Source: Haliea sp963974125 (lineage in GTDB: Bacteria; Pseudomonadota; Gammaproteobacteria; Pseudomonadales; Halieaceae). From it: DNA of 64,000 nt. The position numbers and the translations under genes are program-made. The notes under the pieces are model-generated. The model worked only from the letters and a program-made list of their open reading frames with translations, made no database searches and was not told the DNA's origin. Of this stretch, positions 44,041-55,369 are shown one piece after another. The stretch spans positions 33,418-97,417 of the forward strand of contig CAXBCH010000014.1 in assembly GCA_963974125.1 (NCBI GenBank), read 5' to 3'. Each line of letters begins with the position of its first letter. Position 1 is the first letter of the stretch.

Positions 44041-45348
44041 ATGACTCCATGGCTGACTATCCGGCAGCTGGCCACCGCGACGTTGCTGGCACTGCTGCTG
44101 GCCAACGCTGTTGCGGCCGCCCCGGCGGCGACTTACGGGCGCGAGTTCGTGCGCCTGGACCGATACTGGCCCGACGAAGCCCCGGTGGCGCTGCTGCCGA
44201 AGCCGCCACGGCAGGGGCAGGCGGCAGCGGTGGCGGCCCAGCGCGAGCGGCTGCTGGAACTGGAGCAGGAGCAGGGGCCCTATGCCGCGGCCCTGGCGGA
44301 ACCGCTGATGGATATGGGGCGCTTCCTGCAGGAAGCCGGAGACGCGGAACAGGCGGGGCAGCTCTACCAGCGGGCGCTGCATGTCCTGCGGATCAATGAG
44401 GGACTCTACAGCGACAACCAGATGCCGCTGCTGCGCAATCTGTTCGCCGTCCACCGCAGCCTGGGTGACTGGCAGGCGCTGGATGCACGCTACGAGTATT
44501 TTTTCCGGCTCGCAGCCACTTCGGGCCAGATGGACGTGGAATCTGCGGTGGCATACTTCCGCTGGCAGCGGGAGGCGCTGCGACGACAACTCGATAGCAG
44601 TGACCACCGCCGCCTGCTGCGCCTGTACGAGGCCAATGAGCAGTTGCTTGCCGCTGCCGACCCGGGGCAGGACGCGGCGGGCTACTGGCAACTGCTGGAC
44701 AGCCAGCTGCGCAACCTGTATCTGGTGCAGGCGCTGGCAACCCCCCGCAGGGTGAGCACGACACGCGGTTTTACCTCGGCAGCGCCTTTTCGCGGCGAGC
44801 CCATGCAGGAAATGGATGTCCATGAGCAACGCCTGGCGAATGTCCAGCGCACTGCGGTGGCGCGAGGCAGTGAGCTGCTCGTCGACTTCATTGACTCGCC
44901 CGCCCTGGGGGATGCAGGGCTGCGGGCGCAGGCACTGCTGGCGCTGGCGGACTGGCACCAGTGGAACGGTCTCCGCGGACGGGCCGGCGAGGATTACCGG
45001 CAGGTGGTCAGTTTCCTGCAGACGACCCGCCAGGAAGGCCGGCTGCAGGAGTGGTTTGGCAGCCCGGTGGAGCTGCCGGACAACGGTGCCTTTTCCCGTG
45101 ATCCCGGGGCGGGCGGCGTGCGGGTATCTGCGCGCTTTGCTGTTACCGCGGAAGGGCGCCCGCAGGATATCGAAACGGTGGCTGCGGAGGAGAGCGAGAA
45201 GGGTTTCGCCATGCGCCTGTACCGGAGCCTGCTCGCGACCCGGTTCCGGCCGCGATTCGAGGCCGGGACTGCGGTGGCCACCGCGGAGGTCGAGCGCAAC
45301 TACCGCTACCTGGACCCCGAGGCGCTCAGGCGTTTTCGATCACCATGA
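44041..45348 (+). CDS. Exported TPR-like protein with TonB-C-like end, function unknown
   Basis: 435 residues from ATG 44041 (AGGAACAAGTG upstream). Signal peptide: MTPWLTIRQLATATLLALLLANAVAAA. The middle holds helical repeats resembling TPRs (AALAEPLMDMGRFLQEAGDAEQAGQLYQRALHVL). The last 70 residues (VSARFAVTAEGRPQDIETVAA ... LLATRFRPRFEAGTAVATAEVERNYRY) look like the TonB C-terminal-type domain found in many periplasmic proteins. No specific function can be named. Its 3' end overlaps the convergent methyltransferase gene by 23 bp. Confidence 0.75.
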   Translation: MTPWLTIRQLATATLLALLLANAVAAAPAATYGREFVRLDRYWPDEAPVALLPKPPRQGQAAAVAAQRERLLELEQEQGPYAAALAEPLMDMGRFLQEAGDAEQAGQLYQRALHVLRINEGLYSDNQMPLLRNLFAVHRSLGDWQALDARYEYFFRLAATSGQMDVESAVAYFRWQREALRRQLDSSDHRRLLRLYEANEQLLAAADPGQDAAGYWQLLDSQLRNLYLVQALATPRRVSTTRGFTSAAPFRGEPMQEMDVHEQRLANVQRTAVARGSELLVDFIDSPALGDAGLRAQALLALADWHQWNGLRGRAGEDYRQVVSFLQTTRQEGRLQEWFGSPVELPDNGAFSRDPGAGGVRVSARFAVTAEGRPQDIETVAAEESEKGFAMRLYRSLLATRFRPRFEAGTAVATAEVERNYRYLDPEALRRFRSP

Positions 45349-45934
45349 GCGCACCGCGAGCCTCGACACTGCCGCGGCAGCGCCAGGGCAGCAGTTCCGC
45401 GCAGTGGCGATCGACGCAGGTCTGGGCCATCTCCAGGAAGGTCGAGCGCTCCGGGTCGGCGATGACAATGTGCTTGACGCCGGCTTTTAGCGCGCGGTTT
45501 ACCAGGTTGGTGACCGGCTTCACCAACTCATCCCAAAAGCAGATGTCGGCGGCGATGAGCATGTCGTACTGTGCCAGTTCGCGTGTGGTCAGCTGCTCGA
45601 AGCGCCTGACCAGATGGCGGCTGCTGACACCGTTGAGCGTGGCGACGGCATCCAGATAGGGAAACACATCCGGGTCGGCGTCCATGGAAGTGACCTCGGA
45701 ACCCAGTTTGGCCGCACACCAGAGTCCGGCAATGCCCCAACCGCAGCCTACGTCGAGTACCCGCCCGTGGTGTTCGGGGGTATGCTTGCCGAGATAATCG
45801 AGCAGCAGGCAGCTGGATTTCCACAGCTTGTTGCCGTGAATGCTGGGCTGACTGCCCTGGCGCCGGACCCGACGGATGGCAGGGTGCGATGTGGTGGGCA
45901 TGATCATGCCGCGGAATTTGCGCTCGTTGGCCAC
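45326..45934 (-). CDS. Class I SAM-dependent methyltransferase (METTL16-fold/ETFB-KMT-like group)
   Basis: 202 residues. LDVGCGWGIAG (60-70) is SAM motif I; MDADPDVFPYLDAV follows as acidic loop, and ADICFWDELVKPVTNL as motif IV-like region. The layout is that of the Methyltransf_16 family, which includes lysine methyltransferases of ETF-beta and other proteins. The substrate is not predictable. It is 3' overlapped by the TPR-like gene and lies directly upstream on the minus strand of nothing conserved; the cold-shock gene precedes it by 1 bp. Confidence 0.78.
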   Translation of the reverse strand: MANERKFRGMIMPTTSHPAIRRVRRQGSQPSIHGNKLWKSSCLLLDYLGKHTPEHHGRVLDVGCGWGIAGLWCAAKLGSEVTSMDADPDVFPYLDAVATLNGVSSRHLVRRFEQLTTRELAQYDMLIAADICFWDELVKPVTNLVNRALKAGVKHIVIADPERSTFLEMAQTCVDRHCAELLPWRCRGSVEARGALMVIENA

Positions 45935-45935
45935 C

Positions 45936-46385
45936 TCAGCTTGCCTTGCCCAGGATTTCCACGTCTTCTGCCTGCGGCCCCTTCTTGCTGCTGGCCGTGT
46001 GGAAGGCTACCCGTTGGCCGTCCTGGAGGCTGCGGCGGCCTTCGCCGCGGATGGAACGAAAGTGGACAAAGATCTCGTCGCCGTCATCGCGGGTGATGAA
46101 GCCGAATCCCTTGGCGGAATTGAACCACTTGACGGTCCCCTGTTCCCGGTTGCCTGTGCTGCCGGGTTTCGAAGCGGGCGCCCCGCTGGCACGCCTGGGG
46201 CTGGCGGCTTTGGCGCCCTTGTCGGCAGGTACAAGGCCAACCGCCAGGGCAGTGCCGACAGTGGCGATGGTAAAGGTGGCGAGGAGGGCCAGGTCCGGGA
46301 ACTGGCCTCCCTGCAGGAAGGTGGCGATGGTGGAGACCGCAGCCGCGATCACAATACTGATAATTAACCTGGCGCTGAACTGCAT
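45936..46385 (-). CDS. Membrane-anchored cold-shock domain protein
   Basis: 149 residues. Two hydrophobic segments (about 6-24 and 32-52) precede a flexible Ala/Ser/Pro/Lys linker and a complete cold-shock domain (81-149) with RNP1 KGFGFI (92-97) and RNP2 EIFVHF (104-109). Cold-shock domains bind single-stranded RNA/DNA; tethering to the inner membrane is unusual. The start at 46385 has GAGGG upstream. It lies downstream of the soluble CspA-type gene on the same strand (171 bp) and 1 bp before the methyltransferase gene, which suggests a small operon. Confidence 0.85.
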   Translation of the reverse strand: MQFSARLIISIVIAAAVSTIATFLQGGQFPDLALLATFTIATVGTALAVGLVPADKGAKAASPRRASGAPASKPGSTGNREQGTVKWFNSAKGFGFITRDDGDEIFVHFRSIRGEGRRSLQDGQRVAFHTASSKKGPQAEDVEILGKAS

Positions 46386-46556
46386 TGTTGCCCTCTTGTG
46401 GTAATGGCTAAGTTGGTAATGGTGGTGCTGTGGTGACAGGACACAAAGGCCCGCCGCGGCGCAAGCACAGCCGGCACCTGAATAACGGGGTGAACACAGT
46501 AGCCTTGTAGCGGTGCCAACGGGCTCGACAGCCGGTTGTTACCGCGAGTTGCTGTG

Positions 46557-46769
46557 CTACAGCTTTTGCACGTCCTCAGCCTGCAGGCCCTTGGGCCCCT
46601 CGACAAGACTGAATTCAACGACTTGACCCTCGTTCAGGGTGCGATAACCATCCCCCTGAATGGAACGAAAGTGCACGAAAACATCGTCGCTGCTTTCTTC
46701 CCGGGTGATAAAACCAAACCCCTTGGCGTTATTGAACCACTTCACCGTGCCGCTCACACGTTCACTCAT
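46557..46769 (-). CDS. Cold-shock protein, CspA family
   Basis: 70 residues, the standard length. SGTVKWFNNAKGFGFITRE (RNP1) and DVFVHFRSI (RNP2) with the C-terminal GPKGLQAEDVQKL. RNA chaperone. GAGGAAAG is just before the ATG. The next gene downstream encodes a membrane-tethered relative. Confidence 0.93.
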   Translation of the reverse strand: MSERVSGTVKWFNNAKGFGFITREESSDDVFVHFRSIQGDGYRTLNEGQVVEFSLVEGPKGLQAEDVQKL

Positions 46770-46807
46770 ACCGCTTTCCTCGGTGTAGCCTGCTGCTTTT
46801 TATTATT

Positions 46808-46831
46808 CCCCGCAGCGTTGCCGCAGCGGGG
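46808..46831 (-). other. Hairpin with GNRA tetraloop between valS and cspA-type gene
   Basis: On the minus strand, CCCCGC-T-GCG, loop GCAA, CGC-T-GCGGGG: ten-step stem with one T-T mismatch. The following sequence is A-rich rather than T-rich, so it is not a classical terminator for valS; it may be an mRNA processing or stabilising element or part of the cold-shock 5' leader. Confidence 0.45.
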
Positions 46832-46861
46832 TACCGAAAATTCGCCCATCCGGCTGCCGAG

Positions 46862-49696
<2,835 letters not shown>

Positions 49697-49729
49697 CGCT
49701 AGAGGTGTCCGGCTGCAAAAAGAGCGGGA

Positions 49730-50158
49730 TTATACGCCGGTGAGGTCGTGCTTTTCCAATTCATAGCCACGGGACTGGTAGAAACGCCAGGAGGCGCGCG
49801 AGGCTGCGAGGCTTTCCGGATCCTGGGTCACCACTTCGGCGACCCGGTGGAAGCGGCTGAAAAACGAGGGAATGACACGCTGCAGATTGATCAGCAGGTC
49901 GTCGTGACCCCCGGGTTCCTCACCCCAGCCAATGGCGATCAGCTCCGAGCCCGGTTCCCCGGGGAGGCCGTGCGGCAGGAAGCTGCCGGGCCGGAACTCC
50001 CACAGCAGGGTGTCCAGCGCCCGGGCCTGGTCTTCATCGTCGGCGTTGATGAAAATCCGGTGGCCGCGCTGGAAGGCCTTGTCAGCCAGGCGGGCAGCCA
50101 CGTGCAGGCGCCGGGTTTGATCGGCGGCCTGTACCACGTAGAACCCGACCCGGGTCAT
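49730..50158 (-). CDS. holC: DNA polymerase III subunit chi
   Basis: 142 residues from the ATG at 50158, beginning MTRVGFYVVQAADQTRRL; the open frame extends upstream into pepA but that part is a Pro/Arg-rich artefact. Matches HolC: ARLADKAFQRGHRIFINADDEDQARALDTLLW and PHGL, and ends FYQSRGYELEKHDL. Links the clamp loader with SSB. Lies between pepA (1-bp gap) and valS, as in E. coli. Confidence 0.92.
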   Translation of the reverse strand: MTRVGFYVVQAADQTRRLHVAARLADKAFQRGHRIFINADDEDQARALDTLLWEFRPGSFLPHGLPGEPGSELIAIGWGEEPGGHDDLLINLQRVIPSFFSRFHRVAEVVTQDPESLAASRASWRFYQSRGYELEKHDLTGV

Positions 50159-50159
50159 G

Positions 50160-51749
50160 TCAGCTGGAGGCCTTCGGGGCGGCCTTCCGTGGGGCGGCCT
50201 TCCGCGGGGCGGCCTTCCGCGGGGCGGTCTTCTTCTGTCCGCCCCGGCCCGAGGTGCCCTGGTCCGCGGCCCGATCCTGCAGGTAGCGGGCCAGCATCGC
50301 CACCGGCCGGCCGGTGGCGCCCTTGGGGCTGCTGTTCCAGGCAGAACCGGCGATGTCCAGGTGGGCCCAGGGATAGTCCTCGGCGAATTGGGACAGGAAG
50401 CAGGCAGCGGTGACACTGCCACCCTCGGGGCCGCCGATATTCGCGAGGTCGGCAAAGTTGCTTTTCAGCTGCTTGCGGTAATCGTCCCACAGGGGCATGC
50501 GCCAGCCGCGATCATGGCTGGTCTCGCCGGCAGCCAGCAGGTTGGCAGCCAGCTCTTCATTGTTGGCGTAAACCGCGGAGGCGTGCGAACCCAGCGCGAT
50601 CACGCAGGCTCCGGTGAGCGTGGCGAGATCGACCACAGCCGCGGGCTTGAAGCGCCTGGCGTAGCTCAGGGCATCGCACAACACCAGCCGGCCCTCGGCA
50701 TCCGTATTCAGGACCTCGATGGTCTTGCCCGCCATGCTGGTAATAACGTCGCCGGGCTTGGTGGCGCGGCCGCTGGGCATGTTTTCCGCCGCTGCGATAA
50801 CGCCGGTGACGTTGAGTGGCAGAGCCATTTCAATCACCGCCTGCAGGGTGCCGAGCACGCCGGCCGCGCCACACATGTCGTATTTCATTTCGTCCATCTT
50901 GGCGCCGGGCTTGAGGGAGATACCGCCGGAGTCGAAGGTAATGCCCTTGCCGACCAGTACCTGGGGCGCTTCTCCGGACTTGCCACCCTTGTATTCGATG
51001 ACGATCAGCTTGGCGGGTTCGTCACTGCCGGCCGAGACCGACAGCAGCGCGCCCATGCCCAGTTCACGCATTTTTTTCTCTTCCAGCACCTGGGTTCGAA
51101 CCTTGCTGTTGCCCCGAGCCAGCTTGCGGGCTTCGCTGGCCAGGTAGCTCGGAGTACAGATATTGCCGGGCAGGTTGCCGAGCTCACGGGTATAATTGAT
51201 GCCGCGTCCTACTGCGGCCCCGGTGTCCAGCGCCAGCTGTGCCGCTTTTACCGCCAGCGTGTCGCCGGGATTGACGACCAGCTTGCTCAAGGCCAGGGGA
51301 TCCTTGGGCTTGGTGACAGTGGCCGAGTAGCGGTAGCTGCTGCTGACCAGGCTGCGGGACAGGAGTTCCAGCAGCCAGTCCGGTGCGACCGTGGCAGAGC
51401 CCAGGTCGGCGACGTGGAACAGGGCTTCGGTGGCACTGCTGGCACCGAGGGCGCTGTTCAGGCCCTGCAGGGTTTCGCGGGCAGCGCTCTGGTCAAACTT
51501 TGCCTGTTCGCCGCAGCCCAGCAGCAGCACCCTCGCGGCGCCGCCGATACCGGGCAGCATCAAGGTCTGGCCGGCCTTGCCCTTGAAGTCGCCGAGCTTG
51601 AGCGCCGTGTCGAGACTGCCACTGCTGGCGCTGTCCAGGGCCTGCGCTGCCGAAGACAGCTGGCCGCCGTAAACCGGCACGATGGCGCACTGGGTTTTGG
51701 CCTTGGCGATGTCGCTAGTGGTACGTGCAGTAAAAGTCAGTTTGCTCAT
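50160..51749 (-). CDS. pepA: Leucyl aminopeptidase PepA with repetitive basic tail
   Basis: 529 residues against 503 in E. coli. Catalytic motifs: VGKGITFDSGGISLKPGAKM, DMCGAAG and NTDAEGRLVLCDAL. Cytoplasmic M17 aminopeptidase; E. coli PepA also binds DNA (Xer recombination, carAB control). The extra C-terminus is a basic low-complexity tail made of APRKA units after GGQKKT, encoded by a 15-bp tandem repeat. First gene of pepA-holC-valS, divergent from lptF. Confidence 0.95.
   Translation of the reverse strand: MSKLTFTARTTSDIAKAKTQCAIVPVYGGQLSSAAQALDSASSGSLDTALKLGDFKGKAGQTLMLPGIGGAARVLLLGCGEQAKFDQSAARETLQGLNSALGASSATEALFHVADLGSATVAPDWLLELLSRSLVSSSYRYSATVTKPKDPLALSKLVVNPGDTLAVKAAQLALDTGAAVGRGINYTRELGNLPGNICTPSYLASEARKLARGNSKVRTQVLEEKKMRELGMGALLSVSAGSDEPAKLIVIEYKGGKSGEAPQVLVGKGITFDSGGISLKPGAKMDEMKYDMCGAAGVLGTLQAVIEMALPLNVTGVIAAAENMPSGRATKPGDVITSMAGKTIEVLNTDAEGRLVLCDALSYARRFKPAAVVDLATLTGACVIALGSHASAVYANNEELAANLLAAGETSHDRGWRMPLWDDYRKQLKSNFADLANIGGPEGGSVTAACFLSQFAEDYPWAHLDIAGSAWNSSPKGATGRPVAMLARYLQDRAADQGTSGRGGQKKTAPRKAAPRKAAPRKAAPKASS
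50166..50228. repeat. 15-bp tandem repeat encoding the PepA tail
   Basis: About four copies of a 15-bp unit close to GGGGCGGCCTTCCGC, the first less regular. In the pepA frame each unit encodes the pentapeptide of the APRKA repeat. Perfect in-frame repeats of this kind can change number by slippage without breaking the gene. Confidence 0.75.
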
Positions 51750-51873
51750 CAGGTATCCCTGTCAGTTTTCGTGGGCGGGTGTCAGGGCGCTAGTGTATGA
51801 TGATGGGCGATGAAACTGAACCGCTGGTGTTGCTCTTCTCCGGGCGATCTCTGGCGCTGCAACCCGGGCTTGC

Positions 51874-52992
51874 ATGAAAATCCTGGCATACCTCACACGC
51901 GATGTTCTGCTGCATACGGTAGCCGTCAGCTTCACGCTGCTGGTTATCATCTTCAGCGGTCGCTTCGTCAAATACCTGGCCGAGGCCGCCGTTGGCAACC
52001 TGGCCGGTGACATATTGCTGCCGGTCATGTTCTACCGGCTCCCGGGCTTTCTTGAGCTGATCCTGCCGCTGGGGCTGTTTATCGGCATTCTGATGGCCTA
52101 TGGGCGGCTCTATGTCGAGAGCGAGATGGTGGTCCTGTCAGCCTGTGGCGTGAGTCCTTCCCGGCTGGCAGCCTATACCCTGGTGCCGGCCCTGCTGATC
52201 ATGGTCGTGGTGACCGGGCTGAGCCTGCTGGTGACGCCCATGGGTGCTGCCCGCTCTTCCGCCCTGCTGGATGACCCGGAAAAGTCCCAGGGGCTGCAGA
52301 CCCTGGCCTCTGGCCGGTTCCAGACCCGCAGCGGCAGCAACCTGGTCAGCTATGCAGAAACCATTGCGCCCGACACCGGTCTCATGCGCGGCGTGTTTCT
52401 GTCGCAGCAATCACCTCCCGGCGAGAGTCGCCCGCAACTGACGGTGACGGTGGCAGCTGAAGGCGAGATCGTCCTTGATACCCGCACCGGGGCCCGTTAT
52501 CTGGAACTCCGCGATGGCTATCGTTACCAGGGCCTGCCCGGGCATCGCGATTACCAGGTGATACAGTTTGCAACCTTCGGCGAGCGAATCCCGGAGCCGG
52601 AGGGCAGCATTCGCAGCGTACCCCGGGTGGATGGCCGGTCCACGGCATCGTTGCTCACATCAGATGCGCCCGAAGATATCGCCGCCCTGCACTGGCGCCT
52701 GTCCCTGCCTGTTACCGTGCCGATCGTCGCGATTATTGCCCTCTGCCTCAGCCGCACCGATCATCGGCGCGGGCGTTACATCAAGATGGCACCTGCTTTC
52801 GCACTCTACCTGGTTTATCTGGTGTTGTTGACCAATGCCAGGGCAGCGATGGAGGCCGGCGCGGGTCCGCTGGTGCTTTGGCGCGTGCACTTGCTGTATC
52901 TGGGACTGGCCCTGTGGTTGCTTTACGGCGACAGCCTCCGGCGCCGGTTGTGGCATCGCCTTCGCCAAAAGGTCACCCATGCGGCTGCTTGA
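51874..52992 (+). CDS. lptF: LPS export permease LptF
   Basis: 372 residues. Begins MKILAYLTRDVLLHTVAVSF; six predicted transmembrane helices in two sets of three flank a periplasmic beta-jellyroll region (LASGRFQTRSGSNLVSYAET). With LptG and the ATPase LptB it extracts lipopolysaccharide from the inner membrane. Divergent from pepA, followed by lptG with a 14-bp overlap, the normal gammaproteobacterial order. Confidence 0.95.
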   Translation: MKILAYLTRDVLLHTVAVSFTLLVIIFSGRFVKYLAEAAVGNLAGDILLPVMFYRLPGFLELILPLGLFIGILMAYGRLYVESEMVVLSACGVSPSRLAAYTLVPALLIMVVVTGLSLLVTPMGAARSSALLDDPEKSQGLQTLASGRFQTRSGSNLVSYAETIAPDTGLMRGVFLSQQSPPGESRPQLTVTVAAEGEIVLDTRTGARYLELRDGYRYQGLPGHRDYQVIQFATFGERIPEPEGSIRSVPRVDGRSTASLLTSDAPEDIAALHWRLSLPVTVPIVAIIALCLSRTDHRRGRYIKMAPAFALYLVYLVLLTNARAAMEAGAGPLVLWRVHLLYLGLALWLLYGDSLRRRLWHRLRQKVTHAAA

Positions 52993-54040
52993 TCGCTACA
53001 TTGGCCGCACTGTCTTCGCAGCCATAATGATGGTGCTGTTGGTTATCGTTGGCATCGATGTGGTGTCGGCCTTTATCGATGAGTCCGGTGATGTCAGCGC
53101 CAGCTACGGTTTTGTCGAGATCGCGCTCTATATCGCCCTGACCATTCCCGGTCGCCTGTATGAGTACATGCCCTTTGCGGCCCTGATCGGCTGTCTCGTC
53201 GGCCTCGGTCAGCTGGCCAGTGCCAGTGAGTTGATTATCATGCGCAGTGCCGGTGTCTCCATTGCCAGGCTGGTGGTGATCGTAATGAAGTCTGCACTGC
53301 TGGTGGCACTGGCGGGTTTCCTGCTGGGAGAGTATGTGGCGCCCCCGGCAGAGCAGTTGGCCCAGAGCCGGCGGGCGATGGCGCAGAACCCCGGCGAAGG
53401 TGTAGCGGGTCGCTACGGCATCTGGAACCGGGAGGGGAACTCTTTCCTGCACTTCAATGCCATGGAGAGCGAGCGAGTGGTCCACGGTGTCACTCTGCTG
53501 CAGTTCGATGACCGGCGCCGCATGCAGTCTGCACTGCGCGCCCAGCGCGCTGTCCATGCCGGCGATCACTGGCAGTTGGAGCAGGCAGTCAAGACCGATT
53601 TCAGCAGCTGGGAAACCACCCAGACACGGCACGAGAGCCTGCGCTGGGATACCGGTATCACACCGCAGTTGCTGGTCATGGAGGTGGTGGCACCAGAGCG
53701 GTTGCCGCTAACGGATCTCTATCGCTACAGTCGCTATCTGCAGCAGCAGGGCCTGGATGCAGACGACTTCGAGCTCGCCCTCTGGCGCAAGCTGCTGCAG
53801 CCGGTATCCATCGCCGGCCTGGTGCTGGTGGCGATCGCCTTTATTTTCGGGCCGCTGCGGGACGGGACCATGGGCTTGCGCATCTTTATCGGGGTCCTGG
53901 CAGGCGTGGTTTTCCAGATCAGCCAGGATCTGTTGGGGCCGGCGAGCCTGGTGTTCGGGTTTTCACCGCTGTACGCCGCCCTGGCCCCCATCCTGCTGTG
54001 CATTGCCGTGGGCTTCGTGCTGCTGGCGAAAACCCGCTAG
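52979..54040 (+). CDS. lptG: LPS export permease LptG
   Basis: 353 residues from ATG 52979 (MRLLDRYIGRTVFAAIMMVLL), inside the end of lptF; the longer frame upstream is lptF shadow. Six transmembrane helices and a periplasmic domain (GRYGIWNREGNSFLHFNAME). Partner of LptF. Its TAG stop overlaps the convergent RDD gene stop in a shared CTAG (54037-54040). Confidence 0.95.
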   Translation: MRLLDRYIGRTVFAAIMMVLLVIVGIDVVSAFIDESGDVSASYGFVEIALYIALTIPGRLYEYMPFAALIGCLVGLGQLASASELIIMRSAGVSIARLVVIVMKSALLVALAGFLLGEYVAPPAEQLAQSRRAMAQNPGEGVAGRYGIWNREGNSFLHFNAMESERVVHGVTLLQFDDRRRMQSALRAQRAVHAGDHWQLEQAVKTDFSSWETTQTRHESLRWDTGITPQLLVMEVVAPERLPLTDLYRYSRYLQQQGLDADDFELALWRKLLQPVSIAGLVLVAIAFIFGPLRDGTMGLRIFIGVLAGVVFQISQDLLGPASLVFGFSPLYAALAPILLCIAVGFVLLAKTR

Positions 54041-54531
54041 CCCGTTTTGGCGCCGCCCTTGGGGGGTTTCGGCAGCAGCACCAGATGGGTGCCGCTCAGG
54101 TAGTCGTGCCAATAGCGCTTGCGCTTGTCTACCAGGCACCACCAGTAGCCCAGGCCCGCCGGGGCCAGGGATACCAGCGCGGCCAGGCAACGCAGCACGC
54201 AGCGGCTTGTGCCGGGACTATCCCCCTGGGCATCGTCTACCAGTTTTACTCGCCATGCCTGCATGCCCAGAGTCTGGCCGCTTTTGCGCCAGAACGCGGT
54301 GAAGAAGACGATGACACAGGCAAGGCTGAGCGCCTGCACCAGCTGGGGATGCATCTGATAGTAGTCACCGCCAGTGCCGGCGTTCAGCAGCCACATTTCC
54401 ACTGCGGTGGCGGCGGCTATGGTCACGCCGATAAACGGGATCACCAGCAACGTATCGTAGAGCATGGCCGCGAGTCGCCGCAGCAGCGGGGGAGGGGCCA
54501 GAGTGGCGGAGTCCTGCATCGAAGTTCCCAT
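54037..54531 (-). CDS. RDD family membrane protein
   Basis: 164 residues. LLRRLAAMLYDTLLVIPFIG carries the Arg-Asp pattern of RDD proteins; three to four hydrophobic segments follow, with KSGQTLGMQAWRVKLVD and KRYWHDYLSGTHLV in the second half. Function is unknown, some members affect ion or sodium tolerance. RDD genes often neighbour lptFG in this group, as here. Confidence 0.85.
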   Translation of the reverse strand: MGTSMQDSATLAPPPLLRRLAAMLYDTLLVIPFIGVTIAAATAVEMWLLNAGTGGDYYQMHPQLVQALSLACVIVFFTAFWRKSGQTLGMQAWRVKLVDDAQGDSPGTSRCVLRCLAALVSLAPAGLGYWWCLVDKRKRYWHDYLSGTHLVLLPKPPKGGAKTG

Positions 54532-54618
54532 GGTCTGGTTCAGGCAGTGATCGGCGTTGCCGACAGCGTCCCCGGAAGCCTGGTGCCAGGGGTTGGGCCG
54601 GCGCGTATTACCGGATTG

Positions 54619-54659
54619 TAAATTGTCCCGGGGACTCCGGCAGTGCTAAATTGCCCGGG
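54619..54659 (+). promoter_or_regulatory. Repeated TAAATTG-CCCGGG motif upstream of two-component operon
   Basis: TAAATTGTCCCGGG starts at 54619 and TAAATTGCCCGGG at 54647, 28 bp apart, the second ending 25 bp before the response regulator ATG. Possible autoregulatory site of the OmpR-type regulator encoded next. Confidence 0.45.
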
Positions 54660-54683
54660 CATGATAATAACGGGTTTCGCGAG

Positions 54684-55364
54684 ATGAAAGTGCTGTTGGT
54701 GGAAGATGATCGTGCCGTCGCGGACTTTATTGTCTCCGAGCTGGCGCAGGCGGGGCATGAATGCACGCATTGCGCGGATGGCGACAGCGGCCTCGATGCT
54801 GCCCGCGCGGATTATCATGATGTGCTGGTGGTGGATCGGATGCTGCCCAGACTCGATGGCCTGGCACTGCTGCGTACCCTGCGGCAGGAGGGTGATGACA
54901 CGCCGGTGCTGATCCTGAGTGCGCTGGGGGATGTGGATGACCGGGTCCAGGGGCTGCACTGCGGCGCCGATGATTACCTGGTCAAGCCCTTTGCCATGGC
55001 CGAGTTGCTGGCGCGCCTGCAGATCCTTTGCCGTCGCAGCAGCCAGGCCGGTGGCGAGGTGCCGACCCGCCTCCAGGTCGCAGACCTCGAGATGGACCTG
55101 CTGAGCCAGGAAGTGCGGCGGCGGGGCGAACTGCTGACGCTGCAGCCCCGCGAGTACAAGCTGCTCGAATATCTCATGCGCAATGCTGGCCAGGTTGTTA
55201 CCCGGGCCATGTTGCTGGAGCATGTCTGGGGCTACCATTTCGATCCCCAGACCAATGTCATCGATGTGCATGTATCGCGGCTGCGGCAAAAGATCGATCG
55301 TGATTTTTCCCCGCCGCTGCTGGCGACGGTGCGTGGCGCCGGCTACTGCCTCGGCGGCGGCTGA
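54684..55364 (+). CDS. OmpR-family response regulator
   Basis: 226 residues from ATG 54684 (MKVLLVEDDRAVADF). Receiver domain with acidic pair EDD, phosphorylation Asp in VLVVDRMLPRLDG, and conserved Lys in DDYLVKPF; C-terminal winged helix with LQPREYKLLEYLMRNAGQVV and NVIDVHVSRLRQKI. Pairs with the histidine kinase starting 6 bp later. Regulon unknown. Confidence 0.92.
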   Translation: MKVLLVEDDRAVADFIVSELAQAGHECTHCADGDSGLDAARADYHDVLVVDRMLPRLDGLALLRTLRQEGDDTPVLILSALGDVDDRVQGLHCGADDYLVKPFAMAELLARLQILCRRSSQAGGEVPTRLQVADLEMDLLSQEVRRRGELLTLQPREYKLLEYLMRNAGQVVTRAMLLEHVWGYHFDPQTNVIDVHVSRLRQKIDRDFSPPLLATVRGAGYCLGGG

Positions 55365-55369
55365 CCGCC

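Noticed and set aside
51090..51104. GGTTCGAACC, resembling a tRNA T-arm
   Set aside because: Lies inside pepA coding sequence with no acceptor or anticodon arms around it.
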